From: Pseudomonadota bacterium
GTDB lineage: Bacteria; Myxococcota; Myxococcia; Myxococcales; Vulgatibacteraceae
Assembly (NCBI GenBank): GCA_023436385.1
Contig: JAEZJH010000187.1
Location: 1 to 5,567 of the forward strand
Length of the DNA stretch: 5,567 nt
Direction of reading: 5' to 3'
The position numbers and the translations under genes were made by a program. The notes under the pieces are model-generated. The model was not told the DNA's origin, did no database searches, and saw only the letters and a list, made by a program, of their open reading frames with translations. This document shows positions 1 through 5,567 of this stretch, in pieces (position 1 is the first letter of the stretch; each line of letters begins with the position of its first letter).

Positions 1-133
1 CCCGTCCACGACTCCCCTGCTGGGGGCGGGCTCGCACCGCGGAGCCCGAAGGGCGGAGCCGACAAGATCCAGGCCCTTCGCGCAGGCCTTGAGGGCCGGG
101 TAGGTAGCACCCGGTCCCGGCGGGAAGCAAGCG
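1..133. other. Non-coding hairpin-rich left edge
   Basis: No convincing coding frame. The stretch holds short inverted repeats one after another: GGGCTC/GAGCCC (28-33 with 42-47), GCCC/GGGC around GAA (44-54), GGCCCT/AGGGCC (72-77 with 92-97) and CCGGGT/ACCCGG (96-101 with 109-114). GCGGAGCC occurs twice (39-46 and 53-60). It could be the 3' region of a gene left of the window or a member of a dispersed palindromic repeat family. I cannot tell which. Confidence 0.4.
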
Positions 134-160
134 CGGGCGCCCCCGGGGAGAGGGCGCCCG
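134..160 (-). terminator. Probable transcription terminator of MCP-A
   Basis: A perfect 9-bp inverted repeat, CGGGCGCCC at 134-142 and GGGCGCCCG at 152-160, encloses a 9-base loop. It begins 9 bases after the MCP-A stop codon (TAG, 170-172), where an intrinsic terminator is expected. The bases after it on the minus strand (CGCTTGCTTCCC) are only mildly T-rich, so it is not a textbook Rho-independent terminator and may instead mark or protect the 3' end. Confidence 0.6.
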
Positions 161-169
161 GATCGCCGC

Positions 170-2230
170 CTAGAACTCGGCGCAGGCGGGGTCGTGGTCG
201 GGCCCGGCCTCCGGGGCGGATCCCCGCGAGGGGGCCGGCAGGGCCGTCAGCTTTCCACCCCGCTTGCCGCGCGCTTCGAGGACCCGGGGCCGGTCGTCGG
301 AGAGGCGGAAGCGGGCCACCAGGTGCGCCAACTCCTCCGCCTGGCTCGACAGCTCCTCGGCGGCGGAGGCCGACTCCTCGGAGTGGGCGGAGTTCCGCTG
401 GGTGACCCGGTCCATCTGCACCACCGCCCCGTTCACCTGGTCGATGCCGCGGCTCTGTTCGGTCGAGGCCCGGGAGATCTCGGTGATGAGGCCGTTCACC
501 TGGCGGACGTCCTCGACGATCTTCTCGAACCGGGCGTGGACCTGCCGGGAGGCATCCTCGCCGCCCCGGGCGAGTTCCACCGACTCCTGGAGGAGCAGCT
601 CCGTCTTCCGGGCGGCGTCCTTCGACCGGGCGGCGAGGGAGCGGACCTCCTCGGCGACCACCGCAAAGCCGCGGCCGGCCTCGCCGGCCCGGGCGGCCTC
701 GACGGCGGCGTTCAGGGCGAGGAGGTTGGTCTGGAAGGCGATGTCGTTGATGTCCCGGATGATCGCCGCGGTGCCCTCGGCGGACGAACGGATCCGGGTC
801 ATCGACTCCGCCATCCGGGCCATCGCGTCCATGCCGCTCTCGGAGGCGGTGCGGGTGGTGCCGGCCAGGGCATCGGCCTCCCGGGCGGAGGCAGCGTTCT
901 GGTGGGTCATCGCCGCCATCTCCTCGAGGGCGGACGAGGTCTCCTGCAGGGCGGCGGCCTGCTCGGCGGCGCCCGAGGCGAGGGACTGGGCGCCCGAGGC
1001 GATCTGCTCGGCGGCGGCGGAGACCTGCTGCGCCGCGACGGCGACCTGCGCCAGCGAATCGTGCAGGCTCCCGGCCAGGGCGTTGGTGGTGTTCTTCAGC
1101 TCCAGGAAGTCGTTTCGGACCTCGAGGGTGAAGCGGGCGGTGAGGTCCCGTTCCGCGAGCCGGCCCATCACCCGCATCACCTCGACGACGGGACGGCCGA
1201 TGGCCTCGAGCATCCCGTTCATGCCCTTGACCAGGTCGGCGTAGCCGCCCCGGAAGCGCGAGGCGTCGGCCCGGGCGCTGGCGTGGCCGTCCTCGACCGA
1301 GGCGATCAGGCGCCGGCTCTCCTCGATCAGTCCCCGGAGCGCGCCGGCGGCGTGCTGGAAGGAGCGGGAGAGGAGGTCGCTCTCCGAGCGGGGAACGATC
1401 GGGTGGTCGAGGTCGCCCTTGGCCATGGCGTCGGCGGCGGCGGCGATGCCGCGGAGGTACTCGATGGTGTCGCGGAACGCCTGGGCGAGCTGGCCGATCT
1501 CGTCGTTCGCGCGGTACTCGATCTCCTGGTCCACCTCGCCCCGGGCGATCGCCCGCGCCGCGTCGGTGATCTTCCCCAGGGGCCGGGTGATCTTGAGCAC
1601 CACCGCGGCGCCGGCGACGAGCGTGCCGGTGAGGGCGAGCAGGCAGAGGATGGCGAGGACGCGGGCGGCCTCCTCGCCCCGTTCCCGGCTCGCGTCGGCC
1701 ACCCCCTCGGCGTACCGGGTGGTCGATTCGACGAGGGCGTCCATCCGTTCCCGTACCTCGCGGGTCCGGGGATCGAGACGGGTCCGGGTGTGGGCATCGG
1801 CCGCCTCGACGTCGTGGCGGAGCAGGCGGTCCCAGACCCCCTCGAACTCCTCCTTCCACGCGACGCGGGCGCTCTGGAAGCGCTCGAGGGCGGCCCGGCT
1901 CTCCTGACCGTCGAGGTGGCTCGCGAAGCTGGAGAGGGACTCGTCGAAACGCCGGTAGGCCACCTCGAAGCCCTGGCGGGCGGTGCGGAGGCCGGCGTCG
2001 TCGTTCACCTGGGCGTAATAGAGGCCGCGGCGGGTCTCGAGGAGCATCCTGGTGACCGATTCATCCACGCGGCCCAGGGCGGCGACGGCGGGGACGACCT
2101 TGCTGGACAGCATCCCGACGTCGGCGGTGGCGGCCGAGGTGTCCTGGTAGCCCAGCCAGCCGATCGCGGCGATCCCCATGCCGAGGACGGCGACGAGGGC
2201 GAGGAGCTTGGTCTTGATCGAGTCAAACAT
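170..2230 (-). CDS. Methyl-accepting chemotaxis protein MCP-A (4-helix-bundle sensor, multi-HAMP)
   Basis: Inner-membrane chemoreceptor of 686 aa that should relay a periplasmic signal to a CheA-CheW kinase complex. Seen in the sequence: transmembrane helix 1 at about residues 9-28, a helical periplasmic sensor at 29-190 (looks like the 4HB_MCP family), and transmembrane helix 2 at about 191-212. A HAMP domain follows, with the conserved proline P217 and a DEIG motif at 243-246, then three further HAMP-like units to about 398. The MCP signalling hairpin spans about 400-643; its tip includes IAFQTNLLALNAAVEAARAG (residues 497-516). Candidate methylation pairs are Q429/E430, E436/E437, E618/E619, E625/E626 and E632/E633. 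A 43-residue tail ends DHDPACAEF. The start is MFDSIKTKLL because it puts helix 1 at the N-terminus and matches MCP-B residue for residue. An upstream in-frame ATG at 2312-2314 would add 28 proline/arginine-rich residues and is unlikely. A weak AGGT lies 5 bases before the ATG. The ligand cannot be told from sequence. Confidence 0.95.
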   Translation of the reverse strand: MFDSIKTKLLALVAVLGMGIAAIGWLGYQDTSAATADVGMLSSKVVPAVAALGRVDESVTRMLLETRRGLYYAQVNDDAGLRTARQGFEVAYRRFDESLSSFASHLDGQESRAALERFQSARVAWKEEFEGVWDRLLRHDVEAADAHTRTRLDPRTREVRERMDALVESTTRYAEGVADASRERGEEAARVLAILCLLALTGTLVAGAAVVLKITRPLGKITDAARAIARGEVDQEIEYRANDEIGQLAQAFRDTIEYLRGIAAAADAMAKGDLDHPIVPRSESDLLSRSFQHAAGALRGLIEESRRLIASVEDGHASARADASRFRGGYADLVKGMNGMLEAIGRPVVEVMRVMGRLAERDLTARFTLEVRNDFLELKNTTNALAGSLHDSLAQVAVAAQQVSAAAEQIASGAQSLASGAAEQAAALQETSSALEEMAAMTHQNAASAREADALAGTTRTASESGMDAMARMAESMTRIRSSAEGTAAIIRDINDIAFQTNLLALNAAVEAARAGEAGRGFAVVAEEVRSLAARSKDAARKTELLLQESVELARGGEDASRQVHARFEKIVEDVRQVNGLITEISRASTEQSRGIDQVNGAVVQMDRVTQRNSAHSEESASAAEELSSQAEELAHLVARFRLSDDRPRVLEARGKRGGKLTALPAPSRGSAPEAGPDHDPACAEF

Positions 2231-2438
2231 GCAATACCTGCGAGGCCGGAGCGATTCCGGCCGACGGTGGTTCGGGCGCCCGATTACCGCCGGGCCGTAG
2301 GGGTGCGGCTGCACCGCCGGGGTGGCGCGGCGGTGCGGAGGATGGCCTGCTCATCGGCCGGCGCCCCGGGGGAGGACGCGGCGCTCCACACGCTTGGGTG
2401 TAATGTGTGAGCCAAGCCATGGTTGCGGTCGGCCGCAT
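2231..2438. other. Intergenic region between the two MCP genes
   Basis: A 208-base gap follows the MCP-B stop (TAA, 2439-2441). I see no strong terminator: the nearest dyads are GCTTGG/CCAAGC (2392-2397 with 2412-2417) and a 4-bp hairpin GCGG/CCGC near 2425-2436, neither followed by a T tract. No convincing -35/-10 pair for MCP-A was found on the minus strand. Read-through from MCP-B into MCP-A is therefore possible, but so is an unrecognised promoter. The small open frames here are proline/arginine/alanine-rich and look like GC artefacts. Confidence 0.5.
2244..2262 (-). promoter_or_regulatory. Leader hairpin just upstream of the MCP-A start
   Basis: Perfect 7-bp inverted repeat GGCCGGA (2244-2250) and TCCGGCC (2256-2262) with a 5-base loop. 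It ends 13 bases before the MCP-A ATG (2228-2230). The weak Shine-Dalgarno-like AGGT falls in the single-stranded gap between stem and start. The stem could influence translation of MCP-A or stabilise a processed 5' end; the role is inference. Confidence 0.45.
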
Positions 2439-4568
2439 TTAGAACTCGGCGAGGACGGGGTCGTCGTCGAAGGGGATCACCGACTCCGGGGCGACCTTGC
2501 CGCCGGCGGCACCGCTGCCGCGGACGGCGCCGCTCTTCGTCGGGGCCGGGAGGGCGGCAGGCTTCTTGGCCTTGGCCGGCGTCGGGAGGACGGCGGGTTT
2601 GGCCGGGGAACGGGAGACGCGGGCCCGGCTCCCATGGGCGAGGCGGAAGCGGGCCACCATCGCGGCCAGCTCCTCGGCCTGGCTCGACAGCTCCTCGGCG
2701 GCGGAGGCCGACTCCTCGGAATTGGCGGAGTTCTGCTGGGTGACCTGCTCCATCTGCGCCACGGCCTTGTTCACCTGATCGATGCCGCGGCTCTGTTCGA
2801 CCGAGGCCTGGGCGATCTCCGCGACGAGGTCGGTGACCTTGCGGACGGAGTCGACGATCTGGTCGAGGTGCTCGCCCACCTGCTGGGTGACGGTCTCGCC
2901 GTCGCGGGAGAGGCTCACCGACTCCTGGATCAGGAGTTCGGTCTTCTTCGCGGCCTCCTTGGAGCGGATGGCGAGGGTGCGGACCTCCTCGGCGACCACG
3001 GCGAAACCGCGGCCGGCTTCACCGGCCCGGGCGGCCTCGACGGCGGCGTTGAGGGCGAGGAGGTTGGTTTGGAAGGCGATGTCGTTGATGTCCCGGATGA
3101 TCGCGGCGGTGCCCTCGGCGGAGGAGAGGATCCGGGTCATCGACTTGGCCAGCTGGTCCATCGCGCCGACGCCGCTCTCGGAGGCGCCGCGGGCGGTCCC
3201 GGCGAGGACGTTGGCCTCCTGGGCGGAGGCGGCGTTCTGCTTGGTCATCGCCGACATCTCCTCCAGGGAGGCGGAGGTCTCCTCGATGGCGGCGGCCTGC
3301 TCGGCGGCGCCCCGGGCGATCGACTGGGAGCCGGAGGCGATCTGCTCGGCGGCGGCGGAGACCTGTTCGGCCGTCATCGCCACCTGGGTCATCGAGTCGC
3401 GGAGGGCGGAGGTCGAGGTATTGATCAGCTCCTGGAGCTTGGCGAAGTCGTTGCGGTACTCGCCCTCCATCCGCACCGTGAGGTTCTGGGCGGCCAACTC
3501 CTCGAAGCACCGGACGGTCTCGCCGATGGGCCGGGCGATGGTGTCGAGCATGCCGTTCATGCCGCCGATCAGCTGGCGGTAGGCGCCCTCGAAGCCGTCC
3601 GCCCGGGCCCGGACGCTCATCCGGCCGTCCTGGACGGCCTCGATGAGCTGCTGGTTCTCGGCGAGCAGGCCCCGGAGCGCGGCGATCGCGTTCAGGAACG
3701 ACCGGGAGAGGACGTCGCGATCGGAGCGGGGGGTGACGGTGTGTTCGAGATTGCCCTTGGCGATGGCATCGGCGGCGGCCGCGGTGCTCCGGATGTATCC
3801 GATCGTCTCGCGGAAGGAGTCGGCGAGCTGGCCCACCTCGTCGGCCGAGTGGTACTCGATCTCCTGGCCGACGTCGCCCCGAGCGATCGCCCGGGCGACC
3901 TCGGCGATCCGGCCGATCGGGCGGGTGATCGCGTTGACGAGGAGCACGCCGACGACGGCGCCGGCGCCGATGGCGAGGAGGACCAGGACCAACAACGTGC
4001 CGCTGGTCCGGGCGCCCGCCTCCTGGCTCTCCTTGGTGACCCGGGCGGCCACGGTGGAGGCGGCGGCATTGAGGCCGTCCACGGCCTGGTCGACGGCCAT
4101 GGCCTTCGGGGCCAGCTCCCCCTTCTCGTGGGCGTCGGCGGCGTCGACGTCACCGCGGCGGAGCAACCGCCACATCGTCTGGTTTTCCGGCTCCCAGGCT
4201 GCATACGCGGCGCGGAAGGTCTCGTAGGCTCGCTTCCCCTCGTCGCTCTTCAGGACCGCCTCGTACCGGGAGCGGTTCTCCTCGAAGCGCTTCCGCGCCG
4301 CGTCGAAGGCGTTCGCGGCGGTCTCGACCATCGCGGGATCGTCCGCCTTGGCCCCATCCAGCGCCCGTCTCGTCTGCAGAGACATGTCGGTGAGCGCCTC
4401 GTCCATGTAGCCCATGGCGTCGATCGCCGGGACGATCCAGTTGCCGAGCGCGGTGACGGACTCCGTGGTGCGGGCGGTGGACCGGTAACCCAACCAGCCG
4501 ACCACGGCGAGGGCGAGGTTGAGGCCGATCACCGGCGCGAGGAGTTTGGCCTTGATGGTCTGGAACAT
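2439..4568 (-). CDS. Methyl-accepting chemotaxis protein MCP-B (paralogue of MCP-A)
   Basis: Chemoreceptor of 709 aa with the same architecture as the downstream MCP-A. Transmembrane helices lie at about residues 9-28 and 191-212, with a periplasmic helical sensor between them. A HAMP domain begins at the ITRP motif (214-217) and has DEVG at 243-246, followed by three more HAMP-like units to about 398. The signalling hairpin covers about 400-643, with candidate methylation pairs E429/E430, E436/E437, E618/E619, E625/E626 and E632/E633. Residues 644-700 form a proline/alanine/lysine/glycine-rich, probably disordered linker, ending in an acidic tail DDDPVLAEF (701-709). The start MFQTIKAKLL aligns exactly with MCP-A. 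The frame stays open upstream to 4949, but that extension has no domain, would place helix 1 at residue ~136, contains the candidate promoter and overlaps the divergent gene. No strong Shine-Dalgarno is visible. The sensor is only about 39% identical to that of MCP-A, so the stimulus probably differs. Confidence 0.95.
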   Translation of the reverse strand: MFQTIKAKLLAPVIGLNLALAVVGWLGYRSTARTTESVTALGNWIVPAIDAMGYMDEALTDMSLQTRRALDGAKADDPAMVETAANAFDAARKRFEENRSRYEAVLKSDEGKRAYETFRAAYAAWEPENQTMWRLLRRGDVDAADAHEKGELAPKAMAVDQAVDGLNAAASTVAARVTKESQEAGARTSGTLLVLVLLAIGAGAVVGVLLVNAITRPIGRIAEVARAIARGDVGQEIEYHSADEVGQLADSFRETIGYIRSTAAAADAIAKGNLEHTVTPRSDRDVLSRSFLNAIAALRGLLAENQQLIEAVQDGRMSVRARADGFEGAYRQLIGGMNGMLDTIARPIGETVRCFEELAAQNLTVRMEGEYRNDFAKLQELINTSTSALRDSMTQVAMTAEQVSAAAEQIASGSQSIARGAAEQAAAIEETSASLEEMSAMTKQNAASAQEANVLAGTARGASESGVGAMDQLAKSMTRILSSAEGTAAIIRDINDIAFQTNLLALNAAVEAARAGEAGRGFAVVAEEVRTLAIRSKEAAKKTELLIQESVSLSRDGETVTQQVGEHLDQIVDSVRKVTDLVAEIAQASVEQSRGIDQVNKAVAQMEQVTQQNSANSEESASAAEELSSQAEELAAMVARFRLAHGSRARVSRSPAKPAVLPTPAKAKKPAALPAPTKSGAVRGSGAAGGKVAPESVIPFDDDPVLAEF

Positions 4569-4611
4569 GGCGGCACCCGTGGATCGGCCTGTCTGCCGGC
4601 TCTCGAATTTC

Positions 4612-4617
4612 AGTATA
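4612..4617 (-). promoter_or_regulatory. Candidate -10 element of the MCP-B promoter
   Basis: On the minus strand the hexamer reads TATACT, 5 of 6 matches to TATAAT, in the least GC-rich part of the region. It would start transcription near 4604 and give a leader of about 36 bases. No good TTGACA-like hexamer lies 16-19 bases upstream, so this may be a weak or activator-dependent promoter, or another sigma class. Confidence 0.4.
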
Positions 4618-4771
4618 CGCGCCCGAAACACGGAGACACAGTTCGCGTGCTGGAATCGGGAACAATTCGTCCCGGCTCTGTTTCCCCGTGAAGGGCCGGG
4701 ACAGTGCAGATTCTCCCATCCGAAGTAGCACGTTCGGACGTCGATCGGATCGGCGGAGATCGCGAGAACAC

Positions 4772-4792
4772 CGTCAGAATCCTGACGCGTCA
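4772..4792. promoter_or_regulatory. Cluster of CGTCA/TGACG half-sites (operator-like)
   Basis: CGTCAG at 4772-4777 and CTGACG at 4782-4787 form a perfect dyad around AATC. The second arm overlaps a perfect 10-bp palindrome TGACGCGTCA at 4783-4792. Three CGTCA-type half-sites thus sit in 21 bases between two divergent genes, as expected for binding by a dimeric regulator. No cognate regulator is identified. Confidence 0.35.
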
Positions 4793-4881
4793 CGGCCTTG
4801 TTTCGCGGAGTGGTCGGGGACGGGGCAGGATCGCGCTCCGGGTACAGCTGCTTCGGAATCTCCGACGCAGGTTCGGGGAAC

Positions 4882-4895
4882 CGGTGGCGCCACCG
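4882..4895. promoter_or_regulatory. 14-bp perfect palindrome upstream of the glycosylase gene
   Basis: CGGTGGCGCCACCG is perfectly self-complementary with no spacer and ends 40 bases before the ATG at 4936. The position would suit an operator at or near the promoter of the glycosylase gene. GC-rich palindromes of this length also arise by chance in such DNA, so the call is tentative. Confidence 0.35.
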
Positions 4896-4918
4896 CTTCG
4901 GGACTACCATCGGCGACC

Positions 4919-4923
4919 GGAGG
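4919..4923 (+). promoter_or_regulatory. Ribosome binding site of the glycosylase gene
   Basis: GGAGG with 12 bases before the ATG at 4936. The core match is good but the spacing is longer than the usual 5-9 bases. No other in-frame start lies nearer to it, so it supports rather than decides the start. Confidence 0.45.
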
Positions 4924-4935
4924 GTTTTCAGACCG

Positions 4936-5567
4936 ATGACCATCGCCACCTCCCCGCCGCCCGCGACCCTCTCCCGCGAGGAGGCCCGCGCCTATCTCGT
5001 CGGCCAGCTCGGCCTGGCCCGGTTCGAGCGGGCCCGGGGCGCGGCGGGCGTGCGCGCGGTGCTGGAGCGGCTCCGCTGCATCCAGCTCGATCCCCTCGAC
5101 CCTTTGGGCCCCACCGCCGACCTGGTGGCGCTGGCGCGGGTGAACGGGATCGCCAGGGCCGACGTCTATCGGCACCTGTATCCGGGACAGGCGTTCGAGC
5201 ACTTCGCGAAGGAGCGGTGTCTCCTCCCGGCCACGGCCTTTCCCCACTACCGGGACCAGGCGGCCCAGACGCCGTGGTGGCGGCTGGGGGAGCGGCTCGA
5301 GCGGCTGCCGCCCGCGGTGCTGGAGAAGGTCCTCGCCGAGGTGGAGGAGCGGGGCCCGGTGACCCCCGGGGAGCTGGCCGATCACGGGCGGGTCGAACCG
5401 CTCGACTGGGACGGCTGGAAGGGGACGCCCAAGGCGACCTCGATGGCCCTCGAGGTGCTCTGGACCCGCTGCCGGGTGGTGGTGGCCGGCCGGGGCGACG
5501 GCCCGGGGACGAAGCGGTACGACGTGCCGCACCGGGCCCTGCCGGTCCACGCCGCGGCGCCGGGCTC
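4936..5567 (+). CDS. Winged-helix DNA glycosylase, YcaQ/AlkX-like (HTH_42 family), 5' part
   Basis: Partial gene: 210 codons are visible and the frame runs off the right edge; relatives are about 400 aa, so roughly half is present. The family (PF06224, AlkZ/YcaQ) comprises DNA glycosylases that excise alkylated bases and can unhook interstrand crosslinks. Matches to E. coli YcaQ recalled by eye: CIQLDPLD (48-55) against YcaQ LLQIDTIN, giving the catalytic Q-x-D pair as Q50 and D52; AFEHFAKERCLLP (86-98) against LMEYWAHEACFMP; RGPVTPGEL (139-147) against KGPVRSADF; and RYDVPHRALP (194-203) against VYDLTHRVMP. The Q-x-D form is that of YcaQ/AlkX rather than the Q-x-Q of AlkZ. The start is the ATG at 4936, since homology begins soon after it; GGAGG lies 12 bases upstream. 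It is transcribed away from MCP-B. The family is clear; orthology to YcaQ and its substrate are inferred. Confidence 0.87.
   Translation, partial: MTIATSPPPATLSREEARAYLVGQLGLARFERARGAAGVRAVLERLRCIQLDPLDPLGPTADLVALARVNGIARADVYRHLYPGQAFEHFAKERCLLPATAFPHYRDQAAQTPWWRLGERLERLPPAVLEKVLAEVEERGPVTPGELADHGRVEPLDWDGWKGTPKATSMALEVLWTRCRVVVAGRGDGPGTKRYDVPHRALPVHAAAPG

Larger units (their letters stand above)
170..4568 (-). repeat. Tandem gene duplication (two MCP copies, unit 2338 bases)
   Basis: MCP-A (170-2230) and MCP-B (2439-4568) are direct repeats. Adding 2338 to a coordinate in MCP-A gives the matching base in MCP-B at every point checked, from 303 to the start codon at 2230/4568, so there is no net insertion or deletion over 643 codons. 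DNA identity is highest at 641-784 against 2979-3122 (136 of 144 bases). Past residue 643 the alignment breaks: the MCP-B linker is 23 codons longer before the shared final residues. Confidence 0.9.
4569..4935. other. Divergent intergenic region between MCP-B and the glycosylase gene
   Basis: 367 bases with no supported gene. The MCP-B side (about 4600-4720) is visibly less GC-rich and holds the candidate -10 element. Dyad symmetries across the region are CGGGA/TCCCG (4657-4661 with 4670-4674), CCCGGC/GCCGGG (4671-4676 with 4695-4700), TCCGAA/TTCGGA (4719-4724 with 4733-4738), CGTCAG/CTGACG (4772-4777 with 4782-4787) and the 14-bp palindrome at 4882-4895. No clear plus-strand -35/-10 pair for the glycosylase gene was found. 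Confidence 0.6.

Noticed and set aside
194..2410. Long open frame of 738 codons on the plus strand, antisense to MCP-A
   Set aside because: Its product is a G/L/D/R-rich string with no domain, and it mirrors MCP-A. High-GC genes commonly leave the opposite frame free of stops.
2223..2438. Small minus-strand frame of 71 codons in the gap between the MCP genes
   Set aside because: Product is rich in P, A and R with no hydrophobic pattern, has no ribosome binding site, and overlaps the MCP-A start.
4581..4588. Possible sigma-28 (flagellar/chemotaxis) -10 element GCCGATCC upstream of MCP-B
   Set aside because: It matches 6 of 8 bases of GCCGATAA but has no TAAA at the required distance and is only 12 bases from the start codon.
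2322..4691. Long open frame of 789 codons on the plus strand, antisense to MCP-B
   Set aside because: Same low-complexity G/L/D/V composition. It resembles the other antisense frame only because the two sense genes are paralogues.
4655..4705. LexA-type box in the divergent region (CTGT and ACAG both present)
   Set aside because: The CTGT at 4678 and ACAG at 4701 are much too far apart for a LexA operator, and no GAAC-N4-GTTC site was found.
4569..4949. N-terminal extension of MCP-B to an upstream ATG at 4949
   Set aside because: The extra 127 residues show no domain, would bury the first membrane helix inside the protein, overlap the candidate promoter and run into the divergent gene. The start at 4568 matches MCP-A exactly.
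4774..5550. Minus-strand open frame of 258 codons at the right edge
   Set aside because: Composition is P/R/G/H-rich without domains and it lies antisense to the well-supported glycosylase gene.

Overview
This high-GC window (well above 65% G+C by eye) carries three genes. Two tandem, same-direction genes for membrane-bound methyl-accepting chemotaxis proteins (MCPs) lie on the minus strand. The 5' part of a divergent plus-strand gene, which runs off the right edge, encodes a winged-helix DNA glycosylase of the YcaQ/AlkX type. The organism is a GC-rich bacterium with an inner membrane and a chemosensory system. Weak Shine-Dalgarno signals and multi-HAMP receptors would suit Planctomycetota or another deep high-GC phylum, but this is a guess and no marker gene settles it.

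Layout: 1-169 is a non-coding, hairpin-rich stretch ending in the likely terminator of the first MCP. MCP-A occupies 170-2230 (minus, 686 aa). A 208-base gap follows, holding a leader hairpin just before the MCP-A start. MCP-B occupies 2439-4568 (minus, 709 aa). A 367-base divergent intergenic region (4569-4935) contains a candidate -10 element for MCP-B and several short perfect palindromes. From 4936 to the window edge lies the partial glycosylase gene (210 codons visible).

The two MCPs are clear tandem paralogues. They align without a gap from residue 1 to 643, so a constant 2338-base offset relates the two genes. Their sensor halves have diverged to about 39% identity, whereas the signalling hairpins are about 76% identical and include a 49-residue run with no difference. 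After residue 643 they have unlike, unequal-length linkers, yet both end in a similar acidic tail finishing A-E-F. This suggests two receptors with different inputs feeding one kinase array, with a short C-terminal docking motif kept in both. No CheA, CheW, CheR or CheB gene lies in the window. The glycosylase gene has no evident functional tie to the receptors.

I found no RNA gene, CRISPR array, insertion sequence or phage element. The most unusual content is the perfectly collinear receptor duplication with its conserved tail, the four-unit HAMP array, and the dyad symmetries in the divergent promoter region.
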